Translations under genes and position numbers: made by a program
The notes under the pieces: generated by a model
Seen by the model: the letters and a program-made list of their open reading frames with translations, nothing else
Told to the model about the DNA's origin: nothing
Databases searched by the model: none
From: Epiperipatus broadwayi
Taxonomy: Eukaryota; Onychophora; Udeonychophora; Euonychophora; Peripatidae
Length of the DNA stretch: 64,000 nt
Assembly (NCBI GenBank): GCA_028023455.1
Contig: JAQFVV010006638.1
Location: 372,001 to 436,000 of the forward strand
Direction of reading: 5' to 3'
Part shown: positions 48,664-61,972 of the stretch, piece after piece
How the letters are laid out: each line of letters starts with the position of its first letter
Numbering within the stretch: the first letter of the stretch is position 1

Positions 48664-51489
48664 AGAAGCAATCAATGTCTAATCATCATCGATGCTTCAT
48701 GTTTCACCATCTATACTGGTCTGCAATTCAGACCTTGCTATAAATATATGCTATTCACCCACACACTGTATGCATAATGGCTAGAGAAATTAATAAAATT
48801 AAAACTATTTAGTCAAGTAAAACAGTAGTGTGCATGATGCGTATATATAAATGAATGAAGCAATAATGTTATTAATGTGTACTGCTGACAACTAAACATT
48901 TTTCTTTATATAATTGTAAATTTTTTTGTTATATCTATATGTATTTTGATTTAAAGTATTTAATTAAACTATTTAATGTGACAACAAAGAAGAATGGGGG
49001 AGGCTCGAAATGCTAAAATAATATTTGTTTAAAATCAACTTGTTGCCTTTAATTAAAATTGTCAATCACAATTAAGATCGAAAACAAATCGTTTATCAGT
49101 TGTTGTCGAATGATTTAAAATAACTAAAAATGGTATTTTAAGCCTTATTTGTATAAAAACATGTTGTTAATTAAATGTTGTCTGAAAAGGGATTATAGAT
49201 ACAGGGTTGGTATATGAAATTGCATTCTGGGCAGTATTAAAATGTTATAAAAGAAACCACAGAACAAAGGAGTTTTTAGTTACTCTCAGTTTTTAATTGA
49301 GTTCAGAGGAGTTTTTAGTGAGTTGAGTTTAATTACTTAAGAAGCCAACACAAGTTTGTGTGATGAAGCATGAGCAGTGGAGCCGTCCACCTCTCTCTTT
49401 CTCTCAGAGAACTATCTACCAGCCATCAAAATTCCAGCTGACCAGCCATATGAGATGACGTAGAATTGCAAACCAACCTGCCTGCCTGCCGCTATGCTGA
49501 TATCTTAGGTAAAATCATGTAATTTAGAGCTGCCTTAATATGAACATTCACAGGTGATTTATAATTTGTAGCTAAATTAAGTCATAGATCCATTTATAAT
49601 GTTTTGCTAGTTTTTCTCGTAAACTCTCTCTCTATAATCCTTTATTAATAAATACTTATGTAATCTAAATATACGTTGGCTTTCATGCTAATTTTTGTTA
49701 TAACTTTATGCGACTCAATTAAATGTATACAACTTATTATGTTTAATAAATATATATATATATATATATATATTATTTTCTCTAATATGTCGGTATCAAT
49801 CAATCTCGCGACTTTAATTAAATTCATTAGTAAAATTATATTCATTTCTTTATTTAAAATAGAAATCGTTCACTAGGTTGGTTGAATATCTAAAAGTACT
49901 TTATTGTGGTTGCTTATTTTATTTGTTTAGTTGCCTTTATAAAAGATTGCGACACTTAATATGAAATTCTATTTTTTTTTCTTACCATTGCCTGAAGGGC
50001 AAATTCTACCAGTTAATATGTATTTGAGAATCGATTCTTTAAATATAAATGTTGTTAGTTTAATAATATTATAAACAGAAGCATTATTATTCATTATGAT
50101 TAGTTAAATGATTCAGAATTGAAAGCAGATTATTGCGCAAGAGGTTAGACCATTTCCAAACTTTAAATAATATTATAAAATTATATAAACATTGCTGGCA
50201 TACAGTTTCTTTTATTCTGATATTTTATCTTTCCATTTCTTGATTGCTTTGTCATTGGAGCGTTGGCAGTATGAAGCTCCCGTCCTACTTTTCAAAATCG
50301 TTCATAATTAGAGACACTACTTTCTCTGTGGAACATAAGGTTTATGAAAATTATGTGCTGCGGATGGCAGTACATAATGATCTGGGGTCTTAAACTCAGC
50401 CTCTCCTTCGATATCGCTCTGCCAGAATGTGTGGACATATCAAATCTAAGTTCATCTCAAGTATTCTTTTTAATGATAAAATATCCAATCACCACGAGGC
50501 CTTATTTCGTTATTGTATGCTAGTACCGTTAATTTGCTCTTGAATTTGATCATCCGTCTGTCTAATCTTAGTAAGTCACAATGATGTGTTAAAGATAATG
50601 ATTCATTTCATAAAATATGTTCAGTATGTTGATCTTAAAACTGCTTTCATTTACAAAAACTTTATCGATTTCCAGAGACGTAAATCAATTTGTATAATTT
50701 ATTCTCGTAAATATTGTGCATTATTTGTTTCTTATGTATACTTATTCTAAAGACGCTATGTCCAAACAATGTCTGTCAAACATATGTAATGATTTTAAGA
50801 TTGTAAATAAATGATTGAGACTGTACATTTATATTTATTTGTCAAAATGATTAATGTTAAATTATCATGTATCCTTCTGTAATCGGAATCTATTCTGATC
50901 TTGTAGATTATTTTGTACATCCACAACATTTTATTTGTAAACACTTATAAATTGGCATATCAACCCCAAAAAAACTTATAGCATATTCAATAAAATTATA
51001 TTGATGTAATAATTGATGTAAAGGGGATTTTTATAAAACAAATCCCAAGTTTTCAAAAAGTCACTCCAAGCGTGAAACAATTTTGTAACATATTAATGCG
51101 TTCGTTTAATATTTATTAAGTATATATAATTTCATGTAAATCCTGGTTTGTTTTGAATTATTTCTAATTAGTATTTAGAATTATTTCTTTAGCTAATAGC
51201 TTAGCATTAATGAAAATAACTATAATAAATGTAATTCCTGGGCTACTCTGATCTCGATCATCATCATCAGTTTGATCTTATGCTCTTCCGCTTTGCTTCT
51301 GGGCACAGATTTAAAATAATTTTACTGTGTCATCAGAATTGTTGTTCAATGGGTCAGAGATTCGAAGAATAGGCAAATATGTTAGAATTCAGGATTGCTC
51401 CAGACCTGTGTATCTCGAGCATGATCGGATTCGAGGTACTTTTGCTTAGGATTTGAATCTTGTTAAGTGAGCATACTATTTTGACCGGT

Positions 51490-51492
<3 letters not shown>
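48664..51492 (+). repeat. Element C 3' LTR
   Basis: 2829 bp, co-linear with the 5' LTR. The first base is A where T is expected (AGAAGCAATC against TGAAGCAATC). The polypurine tract AAGTGGGAAAAAA lies just upstream. It ends ACCGGTACA at 51492, followed by a TA run. An internal duplication seen in the 5' copy near 42800 (GTGTGTGATGC) is absent here. Confidence 0.85.
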
Positions 51493-51525
<33 letters not shown>

Positions 51526-52173
51526 GATCAGGGAACTGGACTAGGTTATTGGAACCTAGAAAATTTATAGTGTTGGCACATAATTCCTGCTAAGATCTAA
51601 ATTTAACTTATTGTTGACTGTTAGCTCTTGCGACTAGCTCATGGAGACACAGAGATTTAATATATATTTATTAAATGTGTTTCAATATCAAAAGAAACAA
51701 ATAAATAAGCCACTGCAAGTAATAATCACAAAAAAAAACTTTATTGACTCACATATATAAATTTAAATTTAAGGAATATATTAATTTGTTATTATTTTAT
51801 TATTAATTTTAATATTATATTGTAATTTTAATAAGTTCACACAGATGGACATTTTAATATTATTTTTATTTAGAATGTTGGTTATAGATAGGCTACATAG
51901 ATTACACAATTAAATCTTTTCAAAATATTTGACCTCAGGCTAAAAGTTCATAGCTGAACCAATGATCACCTCCTGATATACAGATGCAAACAATACAATA
52001 TGAAAATGTTAGCATAAAATCACACTGACAGAAATATGCATCTGCAATGTGATATTATTTCATCAAGATGATCCTTATCCAGTATAGGAATGTGCATCTG
52101 GCTGGCAAAGGAATCATGTATCAGATCACGTTGGATGGGAGGATATATTTGACCAGTACAGTGCTTATGTTTT

Positions 52174-52194
52174 TGGCTGCCCAATCATTGGGGC
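52174..52194 (+). promoter_or_regulatory. Element D primer-binding site candidate
   Basis: TGGCTGCCCAATCATTGGGG, closely related to the motif after the element B 5' LTR (19490). CCCAAT and ATTGGG form a small perfect stem, echoing the hairpin at the element A primer site. Confidence 0.5.
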
Positions 52195-53760
52195 TTCGAT
52201 TTGTTAAATCCCACACCCTGTAGAGTGTTATATGTTTTGAAAAAAAAAAGTTATGAAATTTATAATGCTTAACCATAATGATTTCATTTTAGTTTCTTAT
52301 ATTTAAATGTCTCCAAATGTAATATATGTCAATCATTTGATGGTTTGGTGAATCTGATTTATTATCTAAATGTTTTGTTGTTCATTAATAAACTTTGTTA
52401 GTTTAAATACTGTTAAACTTTATGAAGAAAATAGTATTATTAGTTGTAAAAACAATCATTAAAAAATAATAAAACGGTTAACATATATAGATTAATTATA
52501 TGTGAATATGTGATAGCACTTTGTACTATCACAGTGTGTATATTATATGGTTGTTGTACGTGTCGTGACAATAAGGAAGAAAGTTAAAGCGTTTAGAAAA
52601 GTAGGAGAGTATATTCAAGCATAAGGTAGAATAGATGAAAAAAATATTTTTCTTTGTCAAAATTAAACAGTGTATATTTTAGTTTTTATATGTCAAAATT
52701 AAACAGTGTATATTTCAGTTTTTATATTTAGAAGTAGTCAATATCGATATCACATTGAAAGTTTTAATTTAAAAGTATTGCTTGCTAGCAGATATTTTAT
52801 ATGTTCATTTTCCTATTATTAGTAGCCTCAAAGAGGTGAATATGTTTAAACTGGGAATTGTATGTCAAGTGGTCTGATGTATTGGACATTATGCTTCAAT
52901 GACATTGATTTTTAGAGTAACCTAAAAGCAGGTGAAAACCTTTATGCAACACAATGCAGCCAGATGCAGTTAGCAAAGTACTTTAATGGTTTACATGTCC
53001 TTATGCTAGAAAAAGTGAAATCAATATTGATAAATAAAAATTATTTTAAAGAATATTAAGTTTGACATTTTTTGTGATAGCCTCATGCTTTATGGAAATG
53101 AGATAGCTGATTGATTCAAATCCCTATTTTCAAGCATAGGTTAGTCACACGTTGTCACGTTGCATTAAATAATAGTTATTCATAAATTAATTTGTTTTAT
53201 TCTAAATTGTATCAATCATATATGGTTTGGGTGGTTAATGGGTTATTTGAGATATCTGATTGCTCTTATTTTGCTGGCTGGTGCACATATAAATAAATTT
53301 GTCAGCAAATATGATTGTCAGTACAACAGTGAATGAATTGCCTAAATAAATAAAGACCATTTATATCCAACGTAAATAGAGAATTACTAATAGTACTCTG
53401 CTAATATTTATCAAACACTGTAATGTTTTACTAATCTAGACTTGGGAGAACAGCAGAACAAAAAGGGAAAGTAAGTAATGCTTTCTTTGTTGTATATAAT
53501 AGTTAAAGAAATATGTTTCATTCACATAGTTAACAGTAGGAGCCGATCAAGACAAATGTAGGTGAGCTAGATAGGGCAGATTAGTATAGGTTGGTAAAAT
53601 AAAATGCAGCAGCTGATGAAGATGGGGACAAAGGGTACCAATAGTCAGAAACCTAATTATATGTATAGAATTAATTCAGCATCTAAATGTTAATATTGAT
53701 AGTGCCATGTCATTATACATTTTATTATTATCTGTTTTTACATATTATTTTAAGAGAAAA
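52195..53760 (+). other. Element D leader, no gene seen
   Basis: AT-rich DNA between primer site and gag remnants. It has a short tandem duplication (GTCAAAATTAAACAGTGTAT at about 52658 and 52691) and no credible ORF. Confidence 0.45.
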
Positions 53761-53763
53761 GAA

Positions 53764-54840
53764 ATGGGAGGAGAGCAATTAAGCCAATAGTCAAATGTGG
53801 ATAGTGATGCACCTTCAACAACATCTAGTGATCAGCATTACAAAATTACTTTCAAAGATCCAGTCAAAATGAAACAGCACAATCATTGAAGCAGAAATAA
53901 AACTAAAGATGATTGTTATGATTGAGAAATATTACCTATGCACATTAGGGAAATGAGAGAAGATAGAAAAATGATGCTCATGATGATGGAAAGGTTTTTA
54001 AAAATTGAGCAAAAATGATGTATCCAGAATAACCCAAACACAAAAGGGTGGAGCATTGCAGAGCAACAAATACATATGAGGCACCAAGAAGAGGTGGAAA
54101 ATATCATCAGACCATACTGAAAAGGACTGTGGACAGTGATGAGGGTCATAGCATAATAGAAGAAGAATTAAATCAGGAGTTGGCCAAAGAAACTAACAAT
54201 GGTGATGTAAATTTAGAGATTGAGAAGGAAGATGACAAGGTCCTAATATCAAAAGAATAAAAAAATACCACTATAAATATCAAACTAAATAAGATAGAAA
54301 TGAGACAAAGAATAAACCCACAATTCAGTATTATTAAATTTAAGGTACTTTCCAAGTATCTTCTATCCAGATCCAAGTTTTTAAGTAAGAACCAGGTGAG
54401 AATCCTTTGTTCACTTAGACAGTGTGAAAAAAATATTCAGTTTTCATCCAGTTACAGATAGAGAGAAAATGATATTAGCCAGCCATTACCTACGAGATAC
54501 TGCAAAAGAATGGTGTAAGCTGTTAAAACACCCACCTAAAACAATCAAATGTTATAAGAATGTAATACTAAAGAAATACTGGAGTGATGAATGGCAAGAA
54601 GGCATCTTACAAGGATTGATTACCCAGAGATATCAGGAAAACTTCAAGCAGGGATACATATCATACTTTATACAGCAGGTCACAACCTTCAAATCCCTCG
54701 TGCCATTTAAATGCACTGCCCAACATATCATCCGAACAGTGAGACATAATTTCCCATCTTGGATTCAGAAAATTATGATTGGAATGTACACAATGTTCTT
54801 AGAAAGTGCCATGGAGTTATTTACTGCCATCGATTATTGA
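53764..54840 (+). pseudogene. Element D gag remnant (Ty3/gypsy-type)
   Basis: The N-terminal part is scattered over frames: REMREDRKMMLMMMERFL at about 53947 and a Glu-rich stretch at 54140-54260. The clear part is 54424-54840 (138 codons), holding the retrotransposon gag core: ASHYLRDTAKEWCKLL, KKYWSDEWQEGILQGL and HNFPSWIQKIM. The same landmarks occur in the minus-strand gag at 62.2 kb (HYWSDDYQEG, FPSYVERML), so the two are one family. No zinc knuckle or pol follows; the 3' LTR is 385 bp away. Multiple frameshifts make it inactive. Confidence 0.65.
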
Positions 54841-55224
54841 AACTTGGCTTCAAGTAGAGGACACAAATACCATTACCACCTCAAAAATTGATAACATACA
54901 TGCCACCTTATTCAGGTAAATGATAAAATGAATAGTAAGTTTAGGGACTGGTATATTGATGGATAAAATGATACAACCTTAAACATAATGAGACCAAATG
55001 AATGGACTTACTTCATATTATAAATAGGTAACATTTGACCACAGTAATTTAGAATTAGGCATATATATTTTTTGTTTTCTTTATACAAGTGATAGTACTC
55101 GTACTTATGCTGTTCTTCTGGAGTCTGCCAATTATTAAATTTAAATAAAAAAATGTATGAGATGTTAATGCAGACATTTTTTTTTTCATTGTTGGTTTTT
55201 TTTTTTTTTGAAGTGGAAAAAAAA

Positions 55225-58142
55225 TGAAGCGGTCGGATCTAAATTCAATCTGAGATTTCATGCGATCCCACCTTTAACCTGGTTCAAACCCAGTCACTAA
55301 CAGTGAATATTTCCGAATACAATGAGACTTAATACTATCTGCAATACACGGTATTTTCAGTTAAAACTGAGATTATTATTTAAGTATTTATTGAAGCTAA
55401 TTATATTATGTTTAAATTTGGTAATGTTATTAATTACTTCATTATAAAATATTCATAAAAAATATCTACTTTAATTATTGGGATTGTATTATATATTTGT
55501 AAATAGTTAAATATATATTCGTTATAATGTTTTACTACATCAGAATGTTTTATTTCATATTTTGCCATTTTGTTCAAATTTATATGATTAAAAGTTACAT
55601 TCTTTCGATAAGCTTTCAGGTCGTCCTTTCCCAAAGACATTAGGAAATCTTTTATTAATTCGTTAAATAATAAGTTAAAACTTTAAGGATGGTTCTAAAT
55701 CAAAATCATTTGTTCAGATTTTACAAATTAATTTTCTAATTAGAAAATGAATTCAAACTTAATGGATTTGAAAGTCTTATCAGAGGAATGGATCGGAAAT
55801 TAATTTGAGAAAATTTTAGTTTGTAATAATGTAAAAGATTTAGCCTTAAGGCATCAAAATCAGAATGGGCAGGTAACCGTAGGAAAGAGTATAAGTACCC
55901 CAGAAAAGTTTCTATAAGGAAGCCATTATTATTAAATTAAGAAGAGTTGCCACCAGAAGCTACATCTGTTTTAATTATGATTTTTAATAGTATTTTCAGC
56001 ATGTTACACAGCTAACTTCAAGGATCTGATTGCTGGATCCTGAAGTTCTCCACAAATCTTCAAAATGTAGCTTCTAAATAAACTTTCTAATACCAATCAT
56101 AAGCTGCTGAAATACAGAATGAAACTCATCTTTAAATGAAGTTTAAATGACATAAGTGCACACCTATGTTGTCTCTTAAATCCAACCAGACTCTGTCGTA
56201 TGAATTAATGATCAGGCCATTGAAGGACTGGTAACCTTTTATTTTATAAACTGCAACTTTCTGGTCTTTTTATGAACTCCGCCTCAAATTATAATTTAAG
56301 TTGAGTACTGTCTAAATTTCTCTATTTAATTCATAATGCATTCAATTTTGTATAGTAATTCTCTATTCTATTAACTCTAGTCTTAAAATTAATATCTTGT
56401 TAACTTTCTCCTACTATGACGGTTTGTTTTAACTAATTTTAATTATATTTATTTGAATGATTACTGATGTCATCTATTTGTGATAATATGCTAATAATAC
56501 TTTCAACTTGATAATAATCTCTTTCATTTAAACTCATGCTAATAAAATAATATTGCATTAAATTTTATAGCTTAATTATTGCCCATTAGAAATAAATTGA
56601 TACGGTTCTATTAATATCGAGTTGAAGGATTTATTAATGTTTGATTTTTTTTTTTTTACCAATGGCTGAGAAGTATTATTTGCTCAGTTTATAACTTATG
56701 CTCTCGGCTATTTTATTTAAGTTATATAAAATATTTATTCATAATGATCATATTTATTAATGTTTTACTAAAGGTTAATAAGAAAAATAAAATAAATATA
56801 ATTCTAATTTAAATATCGTATTTTATATTATTATTGTTATTCAGTAAGGGCATGATATAAAGGGTATTACTATTATAATTATATGGTTGCATTTAAACAA
56901 TTTTGTTCCGAGTAAGTTTGATTTTAATCTGATATGATCAAATCATTTTGTTAGGCATCTATTATATAATTTGGGCTTTATTAATCAAATATGATAATCA
57001 TTGTACCATCACCAGTCAGAATGATGCTAATGCGAGCCACCCTCTTGCTTCTTGGTTTGCCATATCAGTGATAGTATTGATATTTTAAATATGTAGGAAG
57101 AAATCACTTCCTCCCTCGCTTGTCCCTATATTGGAACACCAAAGGTTTGTTGCTGTATTCCGACCTGGCTTTCCCTGTGTTCATTCATAGGGCAGAAAAG
57201 ACTTGTTAAATACAAGCCACCCTTTATACTTCTCAAATCACTGACAAAGCATTTTATTTTATATTCGTTTTACTACTCGCAATGTGTTAGTACTATTTTA
57301 TTTCTTATTTCAAATAAAGGCCCACTCTTCTGCTTTATGAATTGTAATGAATTTATTTCATAAAAATCAAACAAATTTATATCTATTGATAATTTTAAAT
57401 AATTTTCATTGTTAAGTATTGAAGTTATACCCTACATATTTATCATGCTTTTCATGAATTTTATGGTTGTGTGGAAAATGAATCTCACATCTTTCTTACA
57501 TAAAATTAGAATTATATTTTCTTTTACAAATAAAATACCAGATAATGAATAATATATATAATTCGTTCAGCACAAACGCCATAAATACCTTTATTTATCT
57601 TTGTTTACTTTGTTGGGTCATAGACAAATATATTTCTTAAATACTTACATTTTAATTATTGGCATATGAGTATGACTGCCATTATTTATTGTACATTATA
57701 ATTTCACATTCCACAAACTAGAGATAATTTGTAATACTCATAAATATTTGAACAAATATTTGCTTATTATTAAATATTTTATATACATACTTGTTTTGAT
57801 TGTTTATTATTTTGTAATTAGTTTTAAATATCCATGCTTACTGTTTTTATTGGCAACCCAAATATACATAAGTGAATTTATTCAGAAATATCCATAGTCG
57901 TTTTACCATATTTAAGTTAGAGTCAGATATGTGATATCAGTAATCATGAAATCCATTGAGCCAGTTCCTGGTACATAGTCACATGCTGTCAATATGTGTT
58001 GTCCATTAGGTTCAATCTGAGCTCATGAATTGGGTTCAAATTCAGTTTGGTCTTTGATATAATTCTTTGGTTTGACTGGGTTTGATGTCCGGTTTTGTGG
58101 GTTCAGGTAGTGTTGGGTGGAGAATATCTGTTTACCAGTACA
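55225..58142 (+). repeat. Element D 3' LTR
   Basis: Starts TGAAGCGGTCGGATCT directly after a purine tract and ends TTTACCAGTACA, followed by ATATAAA. It aligns at both ends, divergently, with the antisense solo LTR at 20398-22990. A TGGTTCAAACCCAGTCACTA motif near its start (55279) and GACTGGGTTTGA near its end (58075) are inverse copies of a B-box-like word. The middle contains a G+C-richer patch at about 57000-57235. No ORF is credible. Confidence 0.6.
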
Positions 58143-59150
58143 ATATAAAATATTAAAAAGAAATGCTATGTATGAATGGGAGAGTGTTAGTATTGCTAAT
58201 TTTGTAGTCCCTATTGTCCCTATCCATAGAGTGTAAGGGAAACAATGTTACTGGAAATACATCTGCATCCATTGCAACAAGATCACTACATATTTGGATC
58301 ATGAATTCAGTTGAGCACATTGCCCTGGATGCTAACACACTTCACATTACATTGATATAAACATCCATATATCTCTATACTAGCATCAACTCAACAACGA
58401 GACAAATACTTTGAAATTAACCCCCCTTCAAAACTAACAAACTTAAACAAATCTATGCAGCTATCTACACTCAACTTTAAATTTAATAATTTAGTTAATA
58501 GATAAAAATAAATAAAAAATGGAAATGATTAGCAAACATATACAAAAAATATTAATAATTGATTTATAATTCTTTAAGTCAGATAAGAGTCAATTTAAAA
58601 GTTATATTTTCTTATGGATTTACTATTTATTGAAGACATATATTTTTAAAAAAACGTCAACTGATAACATTTTATACTTTCCATGAGAGATTTTGGTGAT
58701 TCCTCCAGAATTTATGAAATCCATCACTGATCCTATTATTTACTAATGTTTCTTATGAGAAGTAACCACTATAAGCCATTCATTTGGTCAGGAGCTGTCA
58801 TCAGGAGGCATCGGCTGGTGCATGCAAAGGAAAATAATTTTTATTGCAAGATTCCTACATCACAGAGACTGCAATAACTGCTACAGTTCATAAAAGATTA
58901 ATTGTCAGTATCAAAACAACAACTAAACTAATGAATTTAATAATTTTCTCTTTTTATAGTATTAGGTTTCTCTTATCACTAAATTTTCACATCCATTGAA
59001 CATGATGTCACTGATCCTAAGGTCTAGATATTTTTTCCTGGTCCATGCTGTGGTTTAGTGCTTGTATTGGTCAATCTTTATTTTTTTATTCTCTTATCAG
59101 ACCTGTCAATTTTTTAATTTTTAAATAATATAAGGACATATGTATGCTGC

Positions 59151-59153
<3 letters not shown>
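58143..59153. other. AT-rich DNA, no gene seen
   Basis: The 61-codon minus frame at 58153-58338 has no recognised motif. Nothing else is supported. Confidence 0.45.

Positions 59154-59195
<42 letters not shown>
59154..59195. repeat. (TA)n microsatellite followed by an LTR-like edge
   Basis: About 42 bp of alternating TA ends directly in TGTAACCGGACCC (59196 on). That resembles the inverted end of the C/D LTR family (TGTACCGG...). A TTTGGTTTCCCAAATGG motif at about 59375 faintly recalls the primer sites. Possibly the edge of another decayed element. Confidence 0.4.
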
Positions 59196-59199
<4 letters not shown>

Positions 59200-59716
59200 A
59201 ACCGGACCCATAGAACCCATTTCTTACCTCGGTTGTAACAATTTCCTGATGAGCATGTTGCAGGAAGGAACTATAGATTGGTATTCTCCAATGCAAATGT
59301 TATCCCCCCTGCAGCAATATTTCAAAATCCTCAGAGGATGTAGTACCATAGAGATTGGAAGCATCTAGAAATTTCTGTGTTTGGTTTCCCAAATGGCACC
59401 ATTAGAGTTCCATCTCACTACAACCTGACTTACTTAGGTCTACTTATGCCAGACATAGCTCAGGAGGCATGAGATTCTCTTGAATAAATGCAATGAATGA
59501 TAAGTGATGCAAAAAATAGAACTGAACAACTGGATAACTAAAATTAATTTTAAGTAACAACAATTTTATTCTAACAACAATTCATCTGCAAGTCATTCCA
59601 ATAAAGTTCATTCACATCCATGTGAAGATTTATTTTCAGTTCACTTATGAGAAGAAGTTTAGAAGCACTTTATTAATCAATAATCCATTTGCAAGTCCTT
59701 CTAATAAAGTTTATGT

Positions 59717-60260
59717 AGTTAAGCAGTTTTGATTTATACAGCATTTGAGAATTGTTACACGTAGGTAAACACATAATCTCAGCAATTCTAGGTTTATAGA
59801 GCATTTATAATTTAATCAAGTATAGATGCATATTCATAAACATAAATTTTATTATTTTATTTAGATATAAGTAATATGCAGTTGAGCATTTATGATTTAT
59901 ACAGCATTTGATTATTTTGAGAATTACTATGGCTATGTAAACATGTAAACTCAGCAATTCTAGGTTTGTGGAGCATTTATAACTTAATCAAGTATAGATG
60001 CATATTCATGCACATAAATTTTATTATTTTATTTAGATATAAGTAATATGCAGTTAAGCATTTATGATTTAAACAGCATTTCATTATTTTGAGAATTATT
60101 ACAAGTAGGTAAACACATAATCTCAGCAATTCTAAGTTTGTAGAACATTTATAATTTAATCAAGTATAGATGCATATTCATAAACATAAATTTTATTATT
60201 TTATTTAGGTAAAAGTAATATGCAGTTAAGCATTTATGATTTATATTTCATTATTCTGAT
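59717..60260. repeat. Three-copy tandem repeat of about 170 bp
   Basis: The block TTTATGATTTATACAGCATT...CTCAGCAATTCTA...TTAATCAAGTATAGATGCAT recurs with starts at about 59731, 59894 and 60066 and a partial fourth at 60238 (periods 163, 172 and 172). Copies are clearly alike with scattered changes. It is non-coding and satellite-like. Confidence 0.85.
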
Positions 60261-60594
60261 ATATAGCTCAGATATTTATTTTTCAGTTAACATAGACAGA
60301 TAAGTTAGTTATCAGCATCTCTGTGTTGGTAGAGCATTTGAAATATAGAACATAATTAACATTTTCATATTTCTCCATTAATTTTTTTATTATAAACTTT
60401 GTTTTATAATTAATAATTGAATTATTATTATTTTTAATACTTACCTTTTTACTTGTTCTCTTTCAATAACATTGAGGCCTGATGAATGACACTGTAGACT
60501 GAGGCTGGAGCTTACTTCATGATCATGGATAGAGAGAAAAAGCAGGCTAACTGTCCATGTTAGATTGTTTCTTCATGGATATGTTTGATTTGTC

Positions 60595-60780
60595 TCTCTT
60601 GCTTTACTTAATAAAACTGATAAAAAAACACTATCTAATAATCCAAATTTTCCAGCTTATTTATACTCTCTTTGCTTGATTTTCTTTCTTATTTATTCAA
60701 TACAACTAATAGAAAAAACTACTTTCTCTTCCTATAAACTGAATTTTCCAGCATATTTATATTCTCTCTGCTTATCAGAA
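60595..60780. repeat. Degenerate tandem duplication of about 95 bp
   Basis: TTTTCCAGCTTATTTATACT at about 60650 is echoed by TTTTCCAGCATATTTATATT at about 60746, with related sequence before each. Two diverged copies. Confidence 0.5.
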
Positions 60781-61822
<1,042 letters not shown>

Positions 61823-61972
61823 ACTGGACTACTCTAGGATGCAACATCCAGGTCTGGATAGTGCTGAGAATCTACTTTGGATCATCATAACACAATGCAT
61901 CCAAGTAGCCTTGCTCAATCATCCACCCACCTTGACATGAAAAACACAAATTCATGCATCACTACATCCCAT

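Larger units (their letters stand above)
42629..51492 (+). mobile_element. LTR retroelement C (complete, non-autonomous)
   Basis: Direct repeats 42629-45514 and 48664-51492 (about 2.85 kb) flank 3.15 kb. Ends are TGAAGCAATCAA and TTGACCGGTACA. The left flank is TA repeat (and the Penelope-like element); the right flank is a TA run of about 30 bp. A tRNA-Lys-like primer site lies 21 bases after the 5' LTR, and AAGTGGGAAAAAA precedes the 3' LTR. Only broken gag-like frames are present; no RT or integrase is seen. Ends and LTR length place it with the solo LTR at 20.4 kb and element D. Confidence 0.85.
51493..58142 (+). mobile_element. LTR retroelement D (5' part missing)
   Basis: A TTTGACCAGTACA end at 52160 followed by a primer-site motif marks the end of a 5' LTR, of which only the last 0.64 kb or so is left beside element C. 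Gag remnants lie at 53.9-54.8 kb. A polypurine tract (GAAGTGGAAAAAAAA) and an LTR of 2918 bp follow. The remaining 5' LTR piece and the 3' LTR are only weakly alike except at their ends, so these may be parts of two related elements. Element C may have inserted in the 5' LTR, within a TA run. Confidence 0.5.

Noticed and set aside
59717-60260. CRISPR-like array
   Set aside because: The units are contiguous repeats of about 170 bp without unique spacers, in a eukaryotic context.
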